From an uncultured Oscillospiraceae bacterium (GTDB lineage: Bacteria > Bacillota > Clostridia > Oscillospirales > Acutalibacteraceae), in NCBI GenBank assembly GCA_900542375.1, contig UQNI01000021.1, positions 1 through 25,196 on the forward strand: a stretch of 25,196 nucleotides of DNA, in the 5' to 3' direction. This document shows, one piece after another, positions 15,477-23,320 of the stretch. Numbering within the stretch: position 1 is the first letter of the stretch; each line of letters opens with the position of its first letter. A program made the position numbers and the translations under genes. Below the pieces are notes generated by a model, which ran no database searches, was not told where the DNA came from, and worked only from the letters and a program-made list of their open reading frames with translations.

Positions 15477-16802
15477 CTAAAAATTTCTCAATCCTTTTGG
15501 ATATCTATTCTTTAAGCGTCCCGCAGAACATTTTCCAAAACCGGTCAGCACACCTTCCACTGCAATTCCTGTAAATCCTTTCAGATGATTCGGTACTGCA
15601 ATTTCTTCCCCTTTTAAAAATTGTTTGAGCGCCGGGTCATCATTGGCAAAAGAAAGCACTTGATACAATTCTTCCGGTTTTGCCGCCATAAACAGACCGT
15701 GTGCCGGCTCAATTCGATTGGTCTTTCCTTCTCCCAGCGGGACACCTGCACGCAATACACCCAAACCGTCCAACTGCGGCAATCTGTTAGGAAGTAACAA
15801 AAACTGTTCTTTTACTTGCAGTATTTCATGTTCTTTCATAATAGAGTTCAACAGTTCCTCAGCTAATTTTACATCTTGTTTTTGTTTTGGAGTAAATAAT
15901 TTGGGATGGTTTGGATTCTCTTTGACTCTGCGTAGTTTTGCAACAAAATGTCCGTCTCCTCCGTCCATAGGATAAATACGTCTTGTTTTTTCTAAACCAA
16001 TGCCCGGGCGTCCGAAGGTAACATCGCTGTTTACCAATTCAAATTCTGGATGACGTTCCAAAAAAGCAGATACGGTATCCTCGTTTTCTTCTTTGGAAAA
16101 AGTGCAAGTAGAGTACACCAAGATTCCATTTTCTTTTACCGCTTGTGCAGCGGAATCCAAAATCGCAGCTTGCCGTACCGCACATGTCTTTACATGTTCC
16201 AAACTCCAATCTGTAACGGCTTGCTCATCTCTTCGGAACATCCCCTCTCCCGAACATGGGGCATCTACCAGTACCTTGTCGAAAAATCCGGCTAATTTGC
16301 TGCATAAGACATCAGGATGACACGAAGATACCACTGCGTTTCGCACGCCCAGCCGTTCTATATTGGACAGTAAAACATTGGCACGATTTTTGACGATTTC
16401 ATTGGACCATAAAAGACCTTTTCCGTCCAATAGCCCTGCAATTTGAGTAGATTTTCCGCCAGGTGCCGCACAAAGGTCCAATATAATTTCACCCGGTTTG
16501 GGATTGAGAACAGTTACAGCGGAAGCAGCGGAAGGTTCTTGAGAATAAAATGCTCCCGCATGATGCAAGGGCAGTATACCAACCTTGGCTTCTTCCTCTT
16601 CAATATAGTATGAAAGTGGAGAAAAAGGGGACGGTGATAATGTAAAAGGTAAATTTTTTTCCAAAATGTCCCAAGTGCATTTTAGAGGATTTAAACGTAC
16701 TCCCTTTTTAGATGGTCTGGAATAGCTTTCTAAAAACGCAGGATAATCATCTTGTAAAAGCTGTTCCATTTTATTTAAAAAATCGATTGGTAAATTTATC
16801 AA
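15477..16802 (-). CDS. RsmF/YebU-like rRNA m5C methyltransferase
   Basis: A NOL1/NOP2/sun-family enzyme that methylates C5 of a cytidine in 16S rRNA with S-adenosylmethionine. From the preferred start (441 residues), the cofactor motif LDLCAAPGGKST is at about 108-119. The second motif VDAPCSGEGMFRRD carries Cys183, and STCTFSKEENE carries Cys233, the two cysteines of the catalytic cycle. The C-terminal third matches the RsmF extension with its PUA-like end (GLRNF at the terminus). A TTG at 16811 directly abuts the GGAG site, so the TTG at 16802, nine bases after GGAG, is the likelier start and gives the family-like MINLPIDFLNKM. It is 92 bases upstream of ilvE and divergent from the small plus-strand gene. 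Confidence 0.92.
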   Translation of the reverse strand: MINLPIDFLNKMEQLLQDDYPAFLESYSRPSKKGVRLNPLKCTWDILEKNLPFTLSPSPFSPLSYYIEEEEAKVGILPLHHAGAFYSQEPSAASAVTVLNPKPGEIILDLCAAPGGKSTQIAGLLDGKGLLWSNEIVKNRANVLLSNIERLGVRNAVVSSCHPDVLCSKLAGFFDKVLVDAPCSGEGMFRRDEQAVTDWSLEHVKTCAVRQAAILDSAAQAVKENGILVYSTCTFSKEENEDTVSAFLERHPEFELVNSDVTFGRPGIGLEKTRRIYPMDGGDGHFVAKLRRVKENPNHPKLFTPKQKQDVKLAEELLNSIMKEHEILQVKEQFLLLPNRLPQLDGLGVLRAGVPLGEGKTNRIEPAHGLFMAAKPEELYQVLSFANDDPALKQFLKGEEIAVPNHLKGFTGIAVEGVLTGFGKCSAGRLKNRYPKGLRNF

Positions 16803-16828
16803 AAATATCAACTCCAGAACATTTACTC

Positions 16829-16858
16829 GTATAAAGCAGAGAAAAATGAGACATAATA
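16829..16858 (+). promoter_or_regulatory. Sigma-G-like (forespore) promoter
   Basis: GTATA (16829-16833) and CATAATA (16852-16858) are separated by 18 bases. This matches the remembered sigma-G consensus GHATR / CATNHTA with its 17-18-base spacing, and there is no good sigma-A alternative. Transcription would begin near 16864, just ahead of the Shine-Dalgarno site of the small Asn/Gln-rich protein. Confidence 0.55.
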
Positions 16859-16879
16859 CTGATAAGGGGGTGAATTCTC

Positions 16880-17038
16880 ATGGATAAACAAAACGCTCAA
16901 AACAGAAAAAACACAACTCATGAAAACTGCGGCCATTCTCAAGACGCTCAAAACACAACCACACAAACTCAAACTCAAAAACAAAATAAAAACAATCAAA
17001 ACGCTCAAAATAGAAAAAATCAAAATCACAGCAACTAA
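16880..17038 (+). CDS. Asn/Gln-rich 52-residue protein, possible small spore protein
   Basis: A strong GGGGGTGA site (16866-16873) precedes an ATG opening a 52-codon frame. The product is extremely polar: roughly half is Asn and Gln, with Lys, Thr and His and no hydrophobic core. The seven-residue unit NAQNRKN occurs twice (residues 5-11 and 41-47), with a degenerate DAQNTTT (22-28) between. This recalls gamma-type small acid-soluble spore proteins, whose repeats contain NAQ.VRKQNQ; those are amino-acid reserves degraded on germination. A sigma-G-like promoter and its own terminator make a complete transcription unit. The gamma-SASP likeness is an inference from composition and repeat, not established homology. 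One cysteine (Cys17) is present. The antisense frame encodes a hydrophobic shadow and is not a gene. Confidence 0.7.
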   Translation: MDKQNAQNRKNTTHENCGHSQDAQNTTTQTQTQKQNKNNQNAQNRKNQNHSN

Positions 17039-17058
17039 CTGTTAGCAATACCTTTTAG

Positions 17059-17102
17059 AAAATCGTTGGATTTGAACCACAAATCCAACGGTTTTCTTTT
17101 TT
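17059..17102 (+). terminator. Terminator of the Asn/Gln-rich protein gene
   Basis: A 16-bp stem (17059-17074 with 17080-17095, one G-T pair) and a five-base loop are followed by C and a run of six T. It lies 20 bases after the stop codon. Confidence 0.9.
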
Positions 17103-17261
17103 CACATTAAATAACGAAATTTTTTTGATGTCTTCTGGGAAAAAATCACATAAAAACAGACAAATATTAAAAGAGAACTCCCAAAACCAGCAACTGACTT
17201 TCAAAATTTCATCTTCTTTAAAACTTTATGAAATACTCAGCGAAACTGACTTATCATTGGT

Positions 17262-18257
17262 TTAACTTTCATGGAATACATGAAATAACGCTTTACAGCG
17301 ATTGGATATTGCATATTTTGTCAACTCGGTATTTTGCAATATATCAAAACCATGAAAACCGCCCCTTATTTCCGATAATTCAACCGGTATGTTAAACTCT
17401 CTTAATACTTGGGCATAATTTTTTCCTTCATCATAAAGGGAATCAAACTCACTAATTTCAATAAACGCAGGTGGTAAACCTCCAAAATCTTTCGCTAATA
17501 TTGGGCTCGCATATTCTTCTTTATCCGTTATTCCATCTCTTAAATATAATTCCCACATTTTCTTACTCATACTACTATTCCATAAAGGGCCGTATTTGTA
17601 TCTAATAGCTGTATCTGTTTTCATTCTTTTATCAATCACTGGATAAATTAATAACTGGAAACATAATAAAATGTGATGATCTTTGCACCAATGCGTACAT
17701 GACGCAGCCAATGCTCCACCAGCACTATCTCCGCCTACTGCAATTCTATCCTTATCGATATTTAAATTTTCAGCATTTTCCCATACATATTCCATTGCAT
17801 CACAGCAATCATAAAATGGGGTAGGAAATGGATAGCCATCACAAGTTCTATAATGTACAAAAACAACTGTACATTTTGCAAATAAAGCATATTTCATTAC
17901 AATTTTATGAATATAGGCTTCATCTTTAAGAAAAAAACCACCCCCATGAAAATAAACCAAGCATGGCTGTTTTTCATTCATATCCTTCGCTTTATAAATA
18001 GATAAATTTATTTCTGCGTTATCACGAGTTTTAATCTTCTTACTTTCTCGAATAAGATTACTAGGTACATTCGGCAAATTTTTGTATGCTAATAATTTAT
18101 TTCCTAACTTTACAGTATGAGTATTAATAACCGCACCATTAATAGCTACTTTGTTAAATAAACCATACCCCTTCGCAAGTGGATATTTCCTATTTCTATG
18201 AATACACCATGCACTACCTAATACTAATGCTCCTAAAATTGCTAATTTCTTTTTCAT
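17262..18257 (-). CDS. Alpha/beta hydrolase, hormone-sensitive-lipase family esterase
   Basis: This 331-residue carboxylesterase-like protein has the complete machinery of the HSL (bacterial family IV) group. The oxyanion-hole motif is YFHGGGF (HGGG 104-107), the nucleophile is Ser178 in GDSAGG, the acid is Asp272 in EFDSLYDEG, and the base is His302 in FHGFD. A short hydrophobic N-terminal segment (about 4-18) after three lysines suggests a membrane anchor or signal peptide. It likely hydrolyses short-chain esters; the substrate is unknown. The coding sequence looks more AT-rich than its neighbours, hinting at a different history. It starts with ATG after AGAGGGG and has its own promoter with tandem repeats. 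No minus-strand terminator is obvious. Confidence 0.9.
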   Translation of the reverse strand: MKKKLAILGALVLGSAWCIHRNRKYPLAKGYGLFNKVAINGAVINTHTVKLGNKLLAYKNLPNVPSNLIRESKKIKTRDNAEINLSIYKAKDMNEKQPCLVYFHGGGFFLKDEAYIHKIVMKYALFAKCTVVFVHYRTCDGYPFPTPFYDCCDAMEYVWENAENLNIDKDRIAVGGDSAGGALAASCTHWCKDHHILLCFQLLIYPVIDKRMKTDTAIRYKYGPLWNSSMSKKMWELYLRDGITDKEEYASPILAKDFGGLPPAFIEISEFDSLYDEGKNYAQVLREFNIPVELSEIRGGFHGFDILQNTELTKYAISNRCKALFHVFHES

Positions 18258-18291
18258 AGGATAACCCCTCTATTACCTTTATGAGTTCTAT

Positions 18292-18320
18292 TTTATACAT
18301 TATTCTACAAAATTCTACAA
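18292..18320 (-). promoter_or_regulatory. Possible promoter of the esterase gene, with tandem 10-bp repeats
   Basis: On the minus strand TTGTAG (18320-18315), a 17-base spacer and TATAAA (18297-18292) lie 35 bases upstream of the ATG. The -35 region consists of two identical, adjacent 10-bp repeats (18302-18311 and 18312-18321). Confidence 0.5.
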
Positions 18321-18406
18321 ATCTATACTTACGGCTTTTTTCATAAACAAATATATTACTAAAATTTAGATCGTGATTTCTTTTCTAATAATCTAAATTT
18401 AAAACC

Positions 18407-18441
18407 AAAAAAGTTCTTTACATTCAGGATGCAAAGAACTT
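18407..18441 (-). terminator. Terminator of the YitT-family gene
   Basis: AAGTTCTTT pairs with AAAGAACTT (18441-18433 with 18419-18411). The inner extension contains a U-G pair only on the minus strand. Six T follow (18412-18407). It lies 10 bases after the gene. Confidence 0.87.
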
Positions 18442-18450
18442 AAAAAGAGC

Positions 18451-19377
18451 TTATTCCTTTCGCTTTCTGTTTTTGATGATATCTTTCAGCGTCTTTTCTT
18501 CTTTTCCGTTTTCTTTAAAGCCTTCACCGTTAATCTGGCCCGCATCTCCTATGATAATAAAAGCGTCAATGTCAATTTCTTTAATCAACTGTGTTAAACG
18601 ATACACTTCATACTTACGAACTGCACAAAGCAACACATCGCCCTCTTTGCCCGTATAAGCGCCTTTTGATTTTAAAATGGTCACACCTCTGGACATTTGG
18701 CTGATAATTGCCTGTGAAATTTCCTGGCTTTTTTGCGACATAATAAACAGCATTTTTCCTGTGCCGATATCTGTGCCATACAATACAGCGTCAATCAAAC
18801 GTGTTGCCACAAAAATGACAATTACCGCATACATAGCGCTTTCCACACTTTTAAATACAATTGCTGAGATGACAACCACACACAGGTCAATGAACATCAT
18901 TAATCTTCCCATTGAGAAATGGGGAAAACGTCTTCCCAGCAATCTGGCTGCCGTATCCGTTCCTCCTGTGGTACCACCGCGAATAAAGATAAGCGCCAAA
19001 CCCGCGCCCTCCGTTACGCCCGCAAAAATAGCAACCAACATTTGATCCCCTTGATACGGAGGGATAAACATAGCGATTACGTCAATGGAAATCGAAGTTA
19101 AAATAATCGCAAAAATGGTTTTTACCACCAGCTTATAGCCTAATTCCACAATCGCCCAAATAATCAAAGGCGCATTTAAAATCAAAGCCATGGTACCAAC
19201 CGGCGTATGGATCAATGAATTTAAAATGATAGAAATACCCGTTACGCCGCCGGGAGCAATTTGGTTTGGTTCAGAAAACACAGAAACCGAGATACCGTAT
19301 AAAATACCGCCCAATGTAAAACATAAAATATCTAAAAAAATATTTTTTGCAATATTTCGTTTGTTTTGTAATTCCAT
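18451..19377 (-). CDS. YitT-family membrane protein (DUF161 + DUF2179)
   Basis: This membrane protein (308 residues from the preferred start) has about five to six transmembrane segments in its first two thirds. The conserved QIAPGGVTGIS and FIRGGTTGGTDTAAR motifs are typical of the family. A soluble C-terminal DUF2179 domain follows (about 220-285; LLCAVRKYEVYRL, then DAFIIIGDA). The transported substrate or role is unknown. Two ATG codons (19383 and 19377) are in frame; AAGGTG is only two bases from the first and eight from the second, so 19377 is preferred. The protein ends in a highly charged tail. A terminator follows, and mrnC lies upstream on the same strand. Confidence 0.92.
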   Translation of the reverse strand: MELQNKRNIAKNIFLDILCFTLGGILYGISVSVFSEPNQIAPGGVTGISIILNSLIHTPVGTMALILNAPLIIWAIVELGYKLVVKTIFAIILTSISIDVIAMFIPPYQGDQMLVAIFAGVTEGAGLALIFIRGGTTGGTDTAARLLGRRFPHFSMGRLMMFIDLCVVVISAIVFKSVESAMYAVIVIFVATRLIDAVLYGTDIGTGKMLFIMSQKSQEISQAIISQMSRGVTILKSKGAYTGKEGDVLLCAVRKYEVYRLTQLIKEIDIDAFIIIGDAGQINGEGFKENGKEEKTLKDIIKNRKRKE

Positions 19378-19485
19378 TACCATATCACCTTCTTCTTACA
19401 GTCAAGGATACCATATGAAATATACACAGATATGGTTCCCTTGTGTTACTTGCAATCAGTGTTAGTGTATGACAATACAATCAAA

Positions 19486-19881
19486 TTAACACGACTTTTC
19501 ACAAATAATTGAAAATAGTTGCCGCAATCTATCAATTTCACCTTTTAAATATAAATAACCAAACATCGCTTCAAATCCTGTGGCTGCGTGGTAATCGGCA
19601 GGTTCCGCATTTTTTGGAATAGAAGTATTGGCATTTCTTCCTCTTTTAAAAACCGCTATCTCTTCTTCTGTTAAAATTGGCATGAGCAGTTCCATAAACT
19701 TTGCCTGCGCCTGACAACGCACCTGCGCCACTGCATTTTGATGCAATTTTTTAACAGGACAGTTGGCAAGGCACACCAAACGCTCTCTCACAAATAATTC
19801 AAACGCCGCGTCTCCAACAAACGCCAATGTCAGAGGACTTAGTTGTTTCGGGTCACACGCTTCATTAAATAACCGTTCCAT
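19486..19881 (-). CDS. mrnC: Mini-ribonuclease 3
   Basis: MrnC is a dimeric RNase III-like catalytic domain without a double-strand RNA-binding domain. In Firmicutes it trims the ends of 23S rRNA precursor stems. The 131-residue protein matches the family in size and shows LTLAFVGDAAFELFVRERL (the metal-binding aspartate in VGDA), the central RGRNANTS, and GFEAMFGYLYLKG near the C-terminus, equivalent to the RNase III E..xG helix. It lies 11 bases downstream of obgE, so co-transcription with a ribosome-assembly GTPase is likely. In many Firmicutes it neighbours cysS or rlmB instead. Confidence 0.93.
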   Translation of the reverse strand: MERLFNEACDPKQLSPLTLAFVGDAAFELFVRERLVCLANCPVKKLHQNAVAQVRCQAQAKFMELLMPILTEEEIAVFKRGRNANTSIPKNAEPADYHAATGFEAMFGYLYLKGEIDRLRQLFSIICEKSC

Positions 19882-19892
19882 ACTTCCTCCAA

Positions 19893-21164
19893 CTATTCAA
19901 CAAAATCAAATTCCAAATCATACAGGCTTACGGTATCGCCTTCCTCAATTCCTGCGTTGCGCAGCGCATCAATTACGCCCGAATGAATCAAAACGCGCTG
20001 GAAGTATTGCAAAGATTCATAGTCGTCAAAATCTATGGTTTTCATAATGGCAAGCAGCCATTCTCCTTCAACCACATAGATATCACCTTGTTTTGTAACC
20101 TCTACGTGATGCTTTCCAATTTCATCAATTGGCTTTACAGGAGCTGCTTCCGGTTCAAAATGACGAACCGGAGGAAGTTTACTCAATTTTTCTTCAATAC
20201 TTTTCAGCACAGGGTCCACACCGTAACGAATTGCTGCCATAATCGGATAAAATTCATACCCTTGCTCTGTTACAAATTTCTCAAATTCTGCAATTTGTTC
20301 ATCCGTTGCCAAGTCTGCTTTGTTTCCTACCACAATCATAGGGCGCTGAGCCAATTCAGGATTGAATTTTTGAAGCTCCTGATTAATCACGTTGAAATCT
20401 TCTTTTGGGTCTCTTCCCTCACTGCCTGAAATATCTACCACATGTACCAGCATGCGGCAGCGTTCCACGTGACGAAGAAATTGGTGCCCCAAGCCAACAC
20501 CTTCCCAAGCGCCTTCAATCAGCCCAGGAATATCCGCAATGACAAAAGAATTGCCTTCTTCCATTCGAACTACGCCTAAAACGGGAGTCAATGTGGTAAA
20601 ATGGTAATTTGCAATATTTGGTTTTGCTTCACTGACCACAGAAATAAATGTGGATTTACCAACATTGGGATAGCCAACCAAACCTACATCCGCAAGCAGT
20701 TTCAATTCCAAAATAACTTCCATGCTTTCGCCGGGAATTCCAGGTTTTGCAAAGCGAGGCGTTTGTCTTGTGGGGGTTGCAAAATGAGCATTTCCCCAGC
20801 CGCCTTTACCGCCTTTTAGTATTACTTGTGGTTCAGGCGTGGAAAGGTCTGCTACAATGCGTCCTGTTTCTGCTTCTTTGATTAAAGTCCCCTGTGGAAC
20901 TTTAATCACCAAATCTTCTGCATTTTTTCCGTTACAGCGGTTTTTTCTTCCATTTTCGCCGTTTGGAGCCAAATATTTTCTTTTATAGCGGAAGTCAGCC
21001 AGAGTAGACAAATTGGTATCCACCTGGAAGACAATATTACCGCCGCGGCCGCCGTCACCGCCGTCAGGTCCTCCTGCGGCAACATATTTTTCTCTATGAA
21101 AGGCAACTGCGCCGTTACCGCCGTCACCTGCCTTGATTTTAATTTTTGCAACATCAATAAACAT
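19893..21164 (-). CDS. obgE: Obg GTPase (ribosome assembly)
   Basis: This 423-residue essential GTPase promotes 50S subunit maturation and senses guanine nucleotides. The glycine-rich Obg fold occupies residues 1-158 (GDGGNG, GGPDGGDGGRGGN). The G domain follows with P-loop GYPNVGKST (164-172), switch threonines 190-191, DIPG (211-214), and NKAD (281-284). A C-terminal OCT domain (about 345-423) ends in EEGDTVSLYDLEFDF, as in the Firmicutes form. It has its own promoter downstream of the rpmA terminator. The ribosome binding site before ATG 21164 is weak. The gene order rplU-prp-rpmA-obgE is the classic Firmicutes arrangement. Confidence 0.97.
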   Translation of the reverse strand: MFIDVAKIKIKAGDGGNGAVAFHREKYVAAGGPDGGDGGRGGNIVFQVDTNLSTLADFRYKRKYLAPNGENGRKNRCNGKNAEDLVIKVPQGTLIKEAETGRIVADLSTPEPQVILKGGKGGWGNAHFATPTRQTPRFAKPGIPGESMEVILELKLLADVGLVGYPNVGKSTFISVVSEAKPNIANYHFTTLTPVLGVVRMEEGNSFVIADIPGLIEGAWEGVGLGHQFLRHVERCRMLVHVVDISGSEGRDPKEDFNVINQELQKFNPELAQRPMIVVGNKADLATDEQIAEFEKFVTEQGYEFYPIMAAIRYGVDPVLKSIEEKLSKLPPVRHFEPEAAPVKPIDEIGKHHVEVTKQGDIYVVEGEWLLAIMKTIDFDDYESLQYFQRVLIHSGVIDALRNAGIEEGDTVSLYDLEFDFVE

Positions 21165-21229
21165 CGTTTTCTAACCGCCGTTTCTCCATATCTGATGGAA
21201 CAATTTTCTTCTTATCGTTTGTTATATTG

Positions 21230-21258
21230 ATTCTAACACCAAACAAACAAAACTGCAA
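21230..21258 (-). promoter_or_regulatory. Promoter of obgE-mrnC
   Basis: On the minus strand TTGCAG (21258-21253), a 17-base spacer and TAGAAT (21235-21230) with an extended -10 TG. It lies 66 bases upstream of obgE and after the rpmA terminator. Confidence 0.6.
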
Positions 21259-21315
21259 TGTATAAATACCTGATAGAAAATAAAGATTTTTAATCATAGT
21301 ATAAACAAAATAACA

Positions 21316-21344
21316 TAAAAAAACCCGGGAACAAGTCCCAGGTT
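21316..21344 (-). terminator. Terminator of the rplU-prp-rpmA operon
   Basis: AACCTGGGA pairs with TCCCGGGTT across a short loop (21344-21336 with 21330-21322). The T-U·G pair fits the minus strand and is followed by a run of T (21323-21316). Confidence 0.9.
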
Positions 21345-21368
21345 CTTCAAACAATTTTAAAAATAAAA

Positions 21369-21653
21369 TTATTGCTCAACAGCGTAAACGCTAACTTTTT
21401 TACGGTCACGACCATAACGTTCAAATTTTACTTTGCCGTCAACCAAAGCAAACAGAGAATCATCGGAACCTCTGCCTACGTTCTCGCCTGGATGAATGTG
21501 TGTACCACGTTGTTTTACAAGAATGTTACCTGCAAGAACAAATTGACCGTCTGCACGTTTTACACCAAGACGTTTAGACTCGGAATCACGGCCGTTCTTT
21601 GTGGAACCCATACCTTTTTTATGAGCGAACAATTGAATGTTAATCTTTAGCAT
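21369..21653 (-). CDS. rpmA: 50S ribosomal protein L27 (with cleavable N-terminus)
   Basis: L27 sits near the peptidyl-transferase centre, and its N-terminus reaches the P-site tRNA. The 94-residue protein has the family core HKKGMGSTKNGRD (from residue 11), then VKRADGQ, RGTHIHPG and VGRGSDDSLFAL. It carries the Firmicutes N-terminal extension MLKINIQLFA, a variant of the LQFFA motif removed by the protease Prp. Its ribosome binding site (GGAGGTG) is built from the last codons of prp, three bases from its stop, so translation is coupled to the processing enzyme. Confidence 0.97.
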   Translation of the reverse strand: MLKINIQLFAHKKGMGSTKNGRDSESKRLGVKRADGQFVLAGNILVKQRGTHIHPGENVGRGSDDSLFALVDGKVKFERYGRDRKKVSVYAVEQ

Positions 21654-21656
21654 TAC

Positions 21657-21977
21657 TTACACCTCCAAATAATTGACTTGAATACGATCCGGATACTGCT
21701 CCTCAATTCCAATTAAATGAAGCTTGAGACCTGTGAGCAAATCGCGACAGCGAAGTGCATCACCAGCAGCAACTTTCACAAACATCATACCGTCTTCCAC
21801 AGCAACTTCTGTGTCCGCTTTTATGATTTCTGTTATGGTATTTGCCGTCATATATGCTACAGATGAAACTGCTGCACATACAATATCCTCACCCGGGTCA
21901 GCATAACCTGCATGACCTTCCATCACAAAGCCAACTAAGTTACCGGAAGCTTCCGATAAAAAGCGTACAAAAATCAT
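21657..21977 (-). CDS. prp: Ribosomal-processing cysteine protease Prp
   Basis: Prp removes the N-terminal extension of ribosomal protein L27 in Firmicutes, Fusobacteria and relatives, which is needed for functional ribosomes. The 106-residue protein has the catalytic pair His22 in EGHAGYA and Cys34 in DIVCAAVS, and the following SVAYMTANTI helix. Its start overlaps the rplU stop by one base (TAATG), and rpmA, encoding its substrate, follows three bases after its own stop. That fixed position between L21 and L27 genes supports the call as strongly as the motif. Confidence 0.96.
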   Translation of the reverse strand: MIFVRFLSEASGNLVGFVMEGHAGYADPGEDIVCAAVSSVAYMTANTITEIIKADTEVAVEDGMMFVKVAAGDALRCRDLLTGLKLHLIGIEEQYPDRIQVNYLEV

Positions 21978-22285
21978 TACGCGTTAATAGCGGAAATTTC
22001 AACCTTTGTATATGGTTGTCCGTGGCCCATTTGACGTTTAGAACCTTTTTTCGGTCTGTAAGTGAACACTGTGATTTTTTTACCCTTACCGTTTTTCAAT
22101 ACTTTACCTGTAACGGAAGCACCTTCTACGTAAGGAGTACCAATCTTCAAACCGTTCTCACCACCAAGTGCAACCACTTGGAATTTAACCTCGGAATTTT
22201 CTTCTTGTGCAAGCTTTTCTACATAAATGACATCGCCATTTTGTACTTTATATTGCTTGCCGCCTGTTTCAATCACTGCAAACAT
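21977..22285 (-). CDS. rplU: 50S ribosomal protein L21
   Basis: L21 binds 23S rRNA early in 50S assembly and contacts L20. The 102-residue length is standard. Motifs are MFAVIETGGKQYKV at the N-terminus, KVLKNGKGKKITVFTYRPKKG, and the terminal RQMGHGQPYTKVEI. The ribosome binding site is not a clean AGGAGG, in keeping with regulation by the structured leader directly upstream. It is the first gene of the rplU-prp-rpmA operon, driven by a near-consensus promoter. Confidence 0.97.
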   Translation of the reverse strand: MFAVIETGGKQYKVQNGDVIYVEKLAQEENSEVKFQVVALGGENGLKIGTPYVEGASVTGKVLKNGKGKKITVFTYRPKKGSKRQMGHGQPYTKVEISAINA

Positions 22286-22363
22286 GAATCTAAGGCCCTG
22301 CCTTTTCTATAATCTCGCTATTATCAGGTGGGAATATCCGCTTAAAACCCGTAATATGCGGCT
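22286..22363 (-). promoter_or_regulatory. L21 leader (autoregulatory mRNA element)
   Basis: Starting about where transcription should begin, the minus-strand leader contains GCCGC (22362-22358) pairing with GCGG further down. It also has a CGGGTTTTAAGCGG block and TTCCCACCT, resembling the Firmicutes L21 leader thought to bind L21 and repress the operon. The class call is from memory; position directly upstream of rplU is the main support. Confidence 0.65.
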
Positions 22364-22368
22364 TATCA

Positions 22369-22397
22369 ATAATATCACAAATATACAAGCTTGTCAA
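22369..22397 (-). promoter_or_regulatory. Sigma-A-type promoter of rplU
   Basis: On the minus strand a consensus TTGACA (22397-22392), a 17-base spacer and TATTAT (22374-22369). Confidence 0.8.
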
Positions 22398-22435
22398 CAA
22401 AATATATGTGTTTTATGAAAGTTTGTGTGGTACGC

Positions 22436-23320
22436 TTATTTCTTTCGGGACGCCAGATATTCTGCTAATTCTTTCAAGTATTGTGTGTCACCCTGAAAGG
22501 CTTTCAAAGCATGAACAGCCGTTTGCGTCAGCTGCCGTACCAATGCCTTTGCCTGCTTCATGCCCAATATAGAAACATATGTGCTTTTATCGTTGGCAAT
22601 ATCGCTCCCTACCTGCTTACCAAGTGTTGCCGTATCTCCTTCGATATCCAAAATATCATCTACAATCTGGAACGCCAATCCAATAGCATCAGCATATTCC
22701 CGTGCTGCCTGCAGCTCTTTTTCACCGCCGCCGCCAAGCACACATCCCATTTGTACACAGGCTGAAATCAGAGCTCCTGTTTTTCCCTCATCCATCTTAC
22801 GCAGGGTTTCCAGCGAAATTTGTTTTCCTTCGGATAGTAAATCAATCACCTGTCCGCCTACCATTCCGTCGGCGCCGATTGCTTTACCTAAGATTCCCGC
22901 TGCGGATGCCGCACGCTGAGCACCTGCTTTTGCAATCGATTCCTCGCTTAACATCACTTCAAATGCAAGCGCCTGCAATGCATCGCCTGCAAGCAAAGCC
23001 ATATCCTCTCCAAATACTTTATGGTTGGAAGGCTTTCCTCTGCGCATATCGTCGTTATCCATACAAGGCAAATCGTCGTGAATCAAAGAATAGGTATGTA
23101 CCATTTCTACTGCGCAGGCAAACGGCATTGCAGCTTCTTGACTGCCGCCGCACAAACGGTTAAATTCCAACACCAAAATGGGGCGAATGCGTTTGCCTCC
23201 GTCTAATAAGCTATACGTCATAGATTGTATCAATCGCTCTTGTAAACCACCTGTTTTAGGTAAATAATATTTTAATGCGGTTTCTATTTGATTGCAGTAT
23301 TGTTCGGTTAAATTACTCAT
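22436..23320 (-). CDS. ispA: Polyprenyl (farnesyl/geranyl) diphosphate synthase
   Basis: The enzyme adds isopentenyl diphosphate to dimethylallyl and geranyl diphosphate, giving the C15 (perhaps C10) precursor of undecaprenyl phosphate and quinones. It has 294 residues from the ATG at 23320. GGKRIRP near residue 43 binds the allylic substrate. The first aspartate-rich motif DDLPCMDNDDMRRGKP and the second QIVDDILD are both present. SLIHDDLP, with small residues before the motif, fits a short-chain IspA-type enzyme. A GTG at 23332 in the same frame is possible, but the ATG sits in an 8-base overlap (ATGAGTAA) with xseB and has GGGGA upstream. The neighbouring xseA-xseB-ispA order is standard in Firmicutes. 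Confidence 0.95.
   Translation of the reverse strand: MSNLTEQYCNQIETALKYYLPKTGGLQERLIQSMTYSLLDGGKRIRPILVLEFNRLCGGSQEAAMPFACAVEMVHTYSLIHDDLPCMDNDDMRRGKPSNHKVFGEDMALLAGDALQALAFEVMLSEESIAKAGAQRAASAAGILGKAIGADGMVGGQVIDLLSEGKQISLETLRKMDEGKTGALISACVQMGCVLGGGGEKELQAAREYADAIGLAFQIVDDILDIEGDTATLGKQVGSDIANDKSTYVSILGMKQAKALVRQLTQTAVHALKAFQGDTQYLKELAEYLASRKK

Noticed and set aside
16823..17029. Minus-strand hydrophobic frame opposite the Asn/Gln-rich gene
   Set aside because: It is the antisense of an Asn/Gln-rich sequence, which automatically reads as Leu/Val/Phe. It has no ribosome binding site, while the plus-strand frame has promoter, site and terminator.
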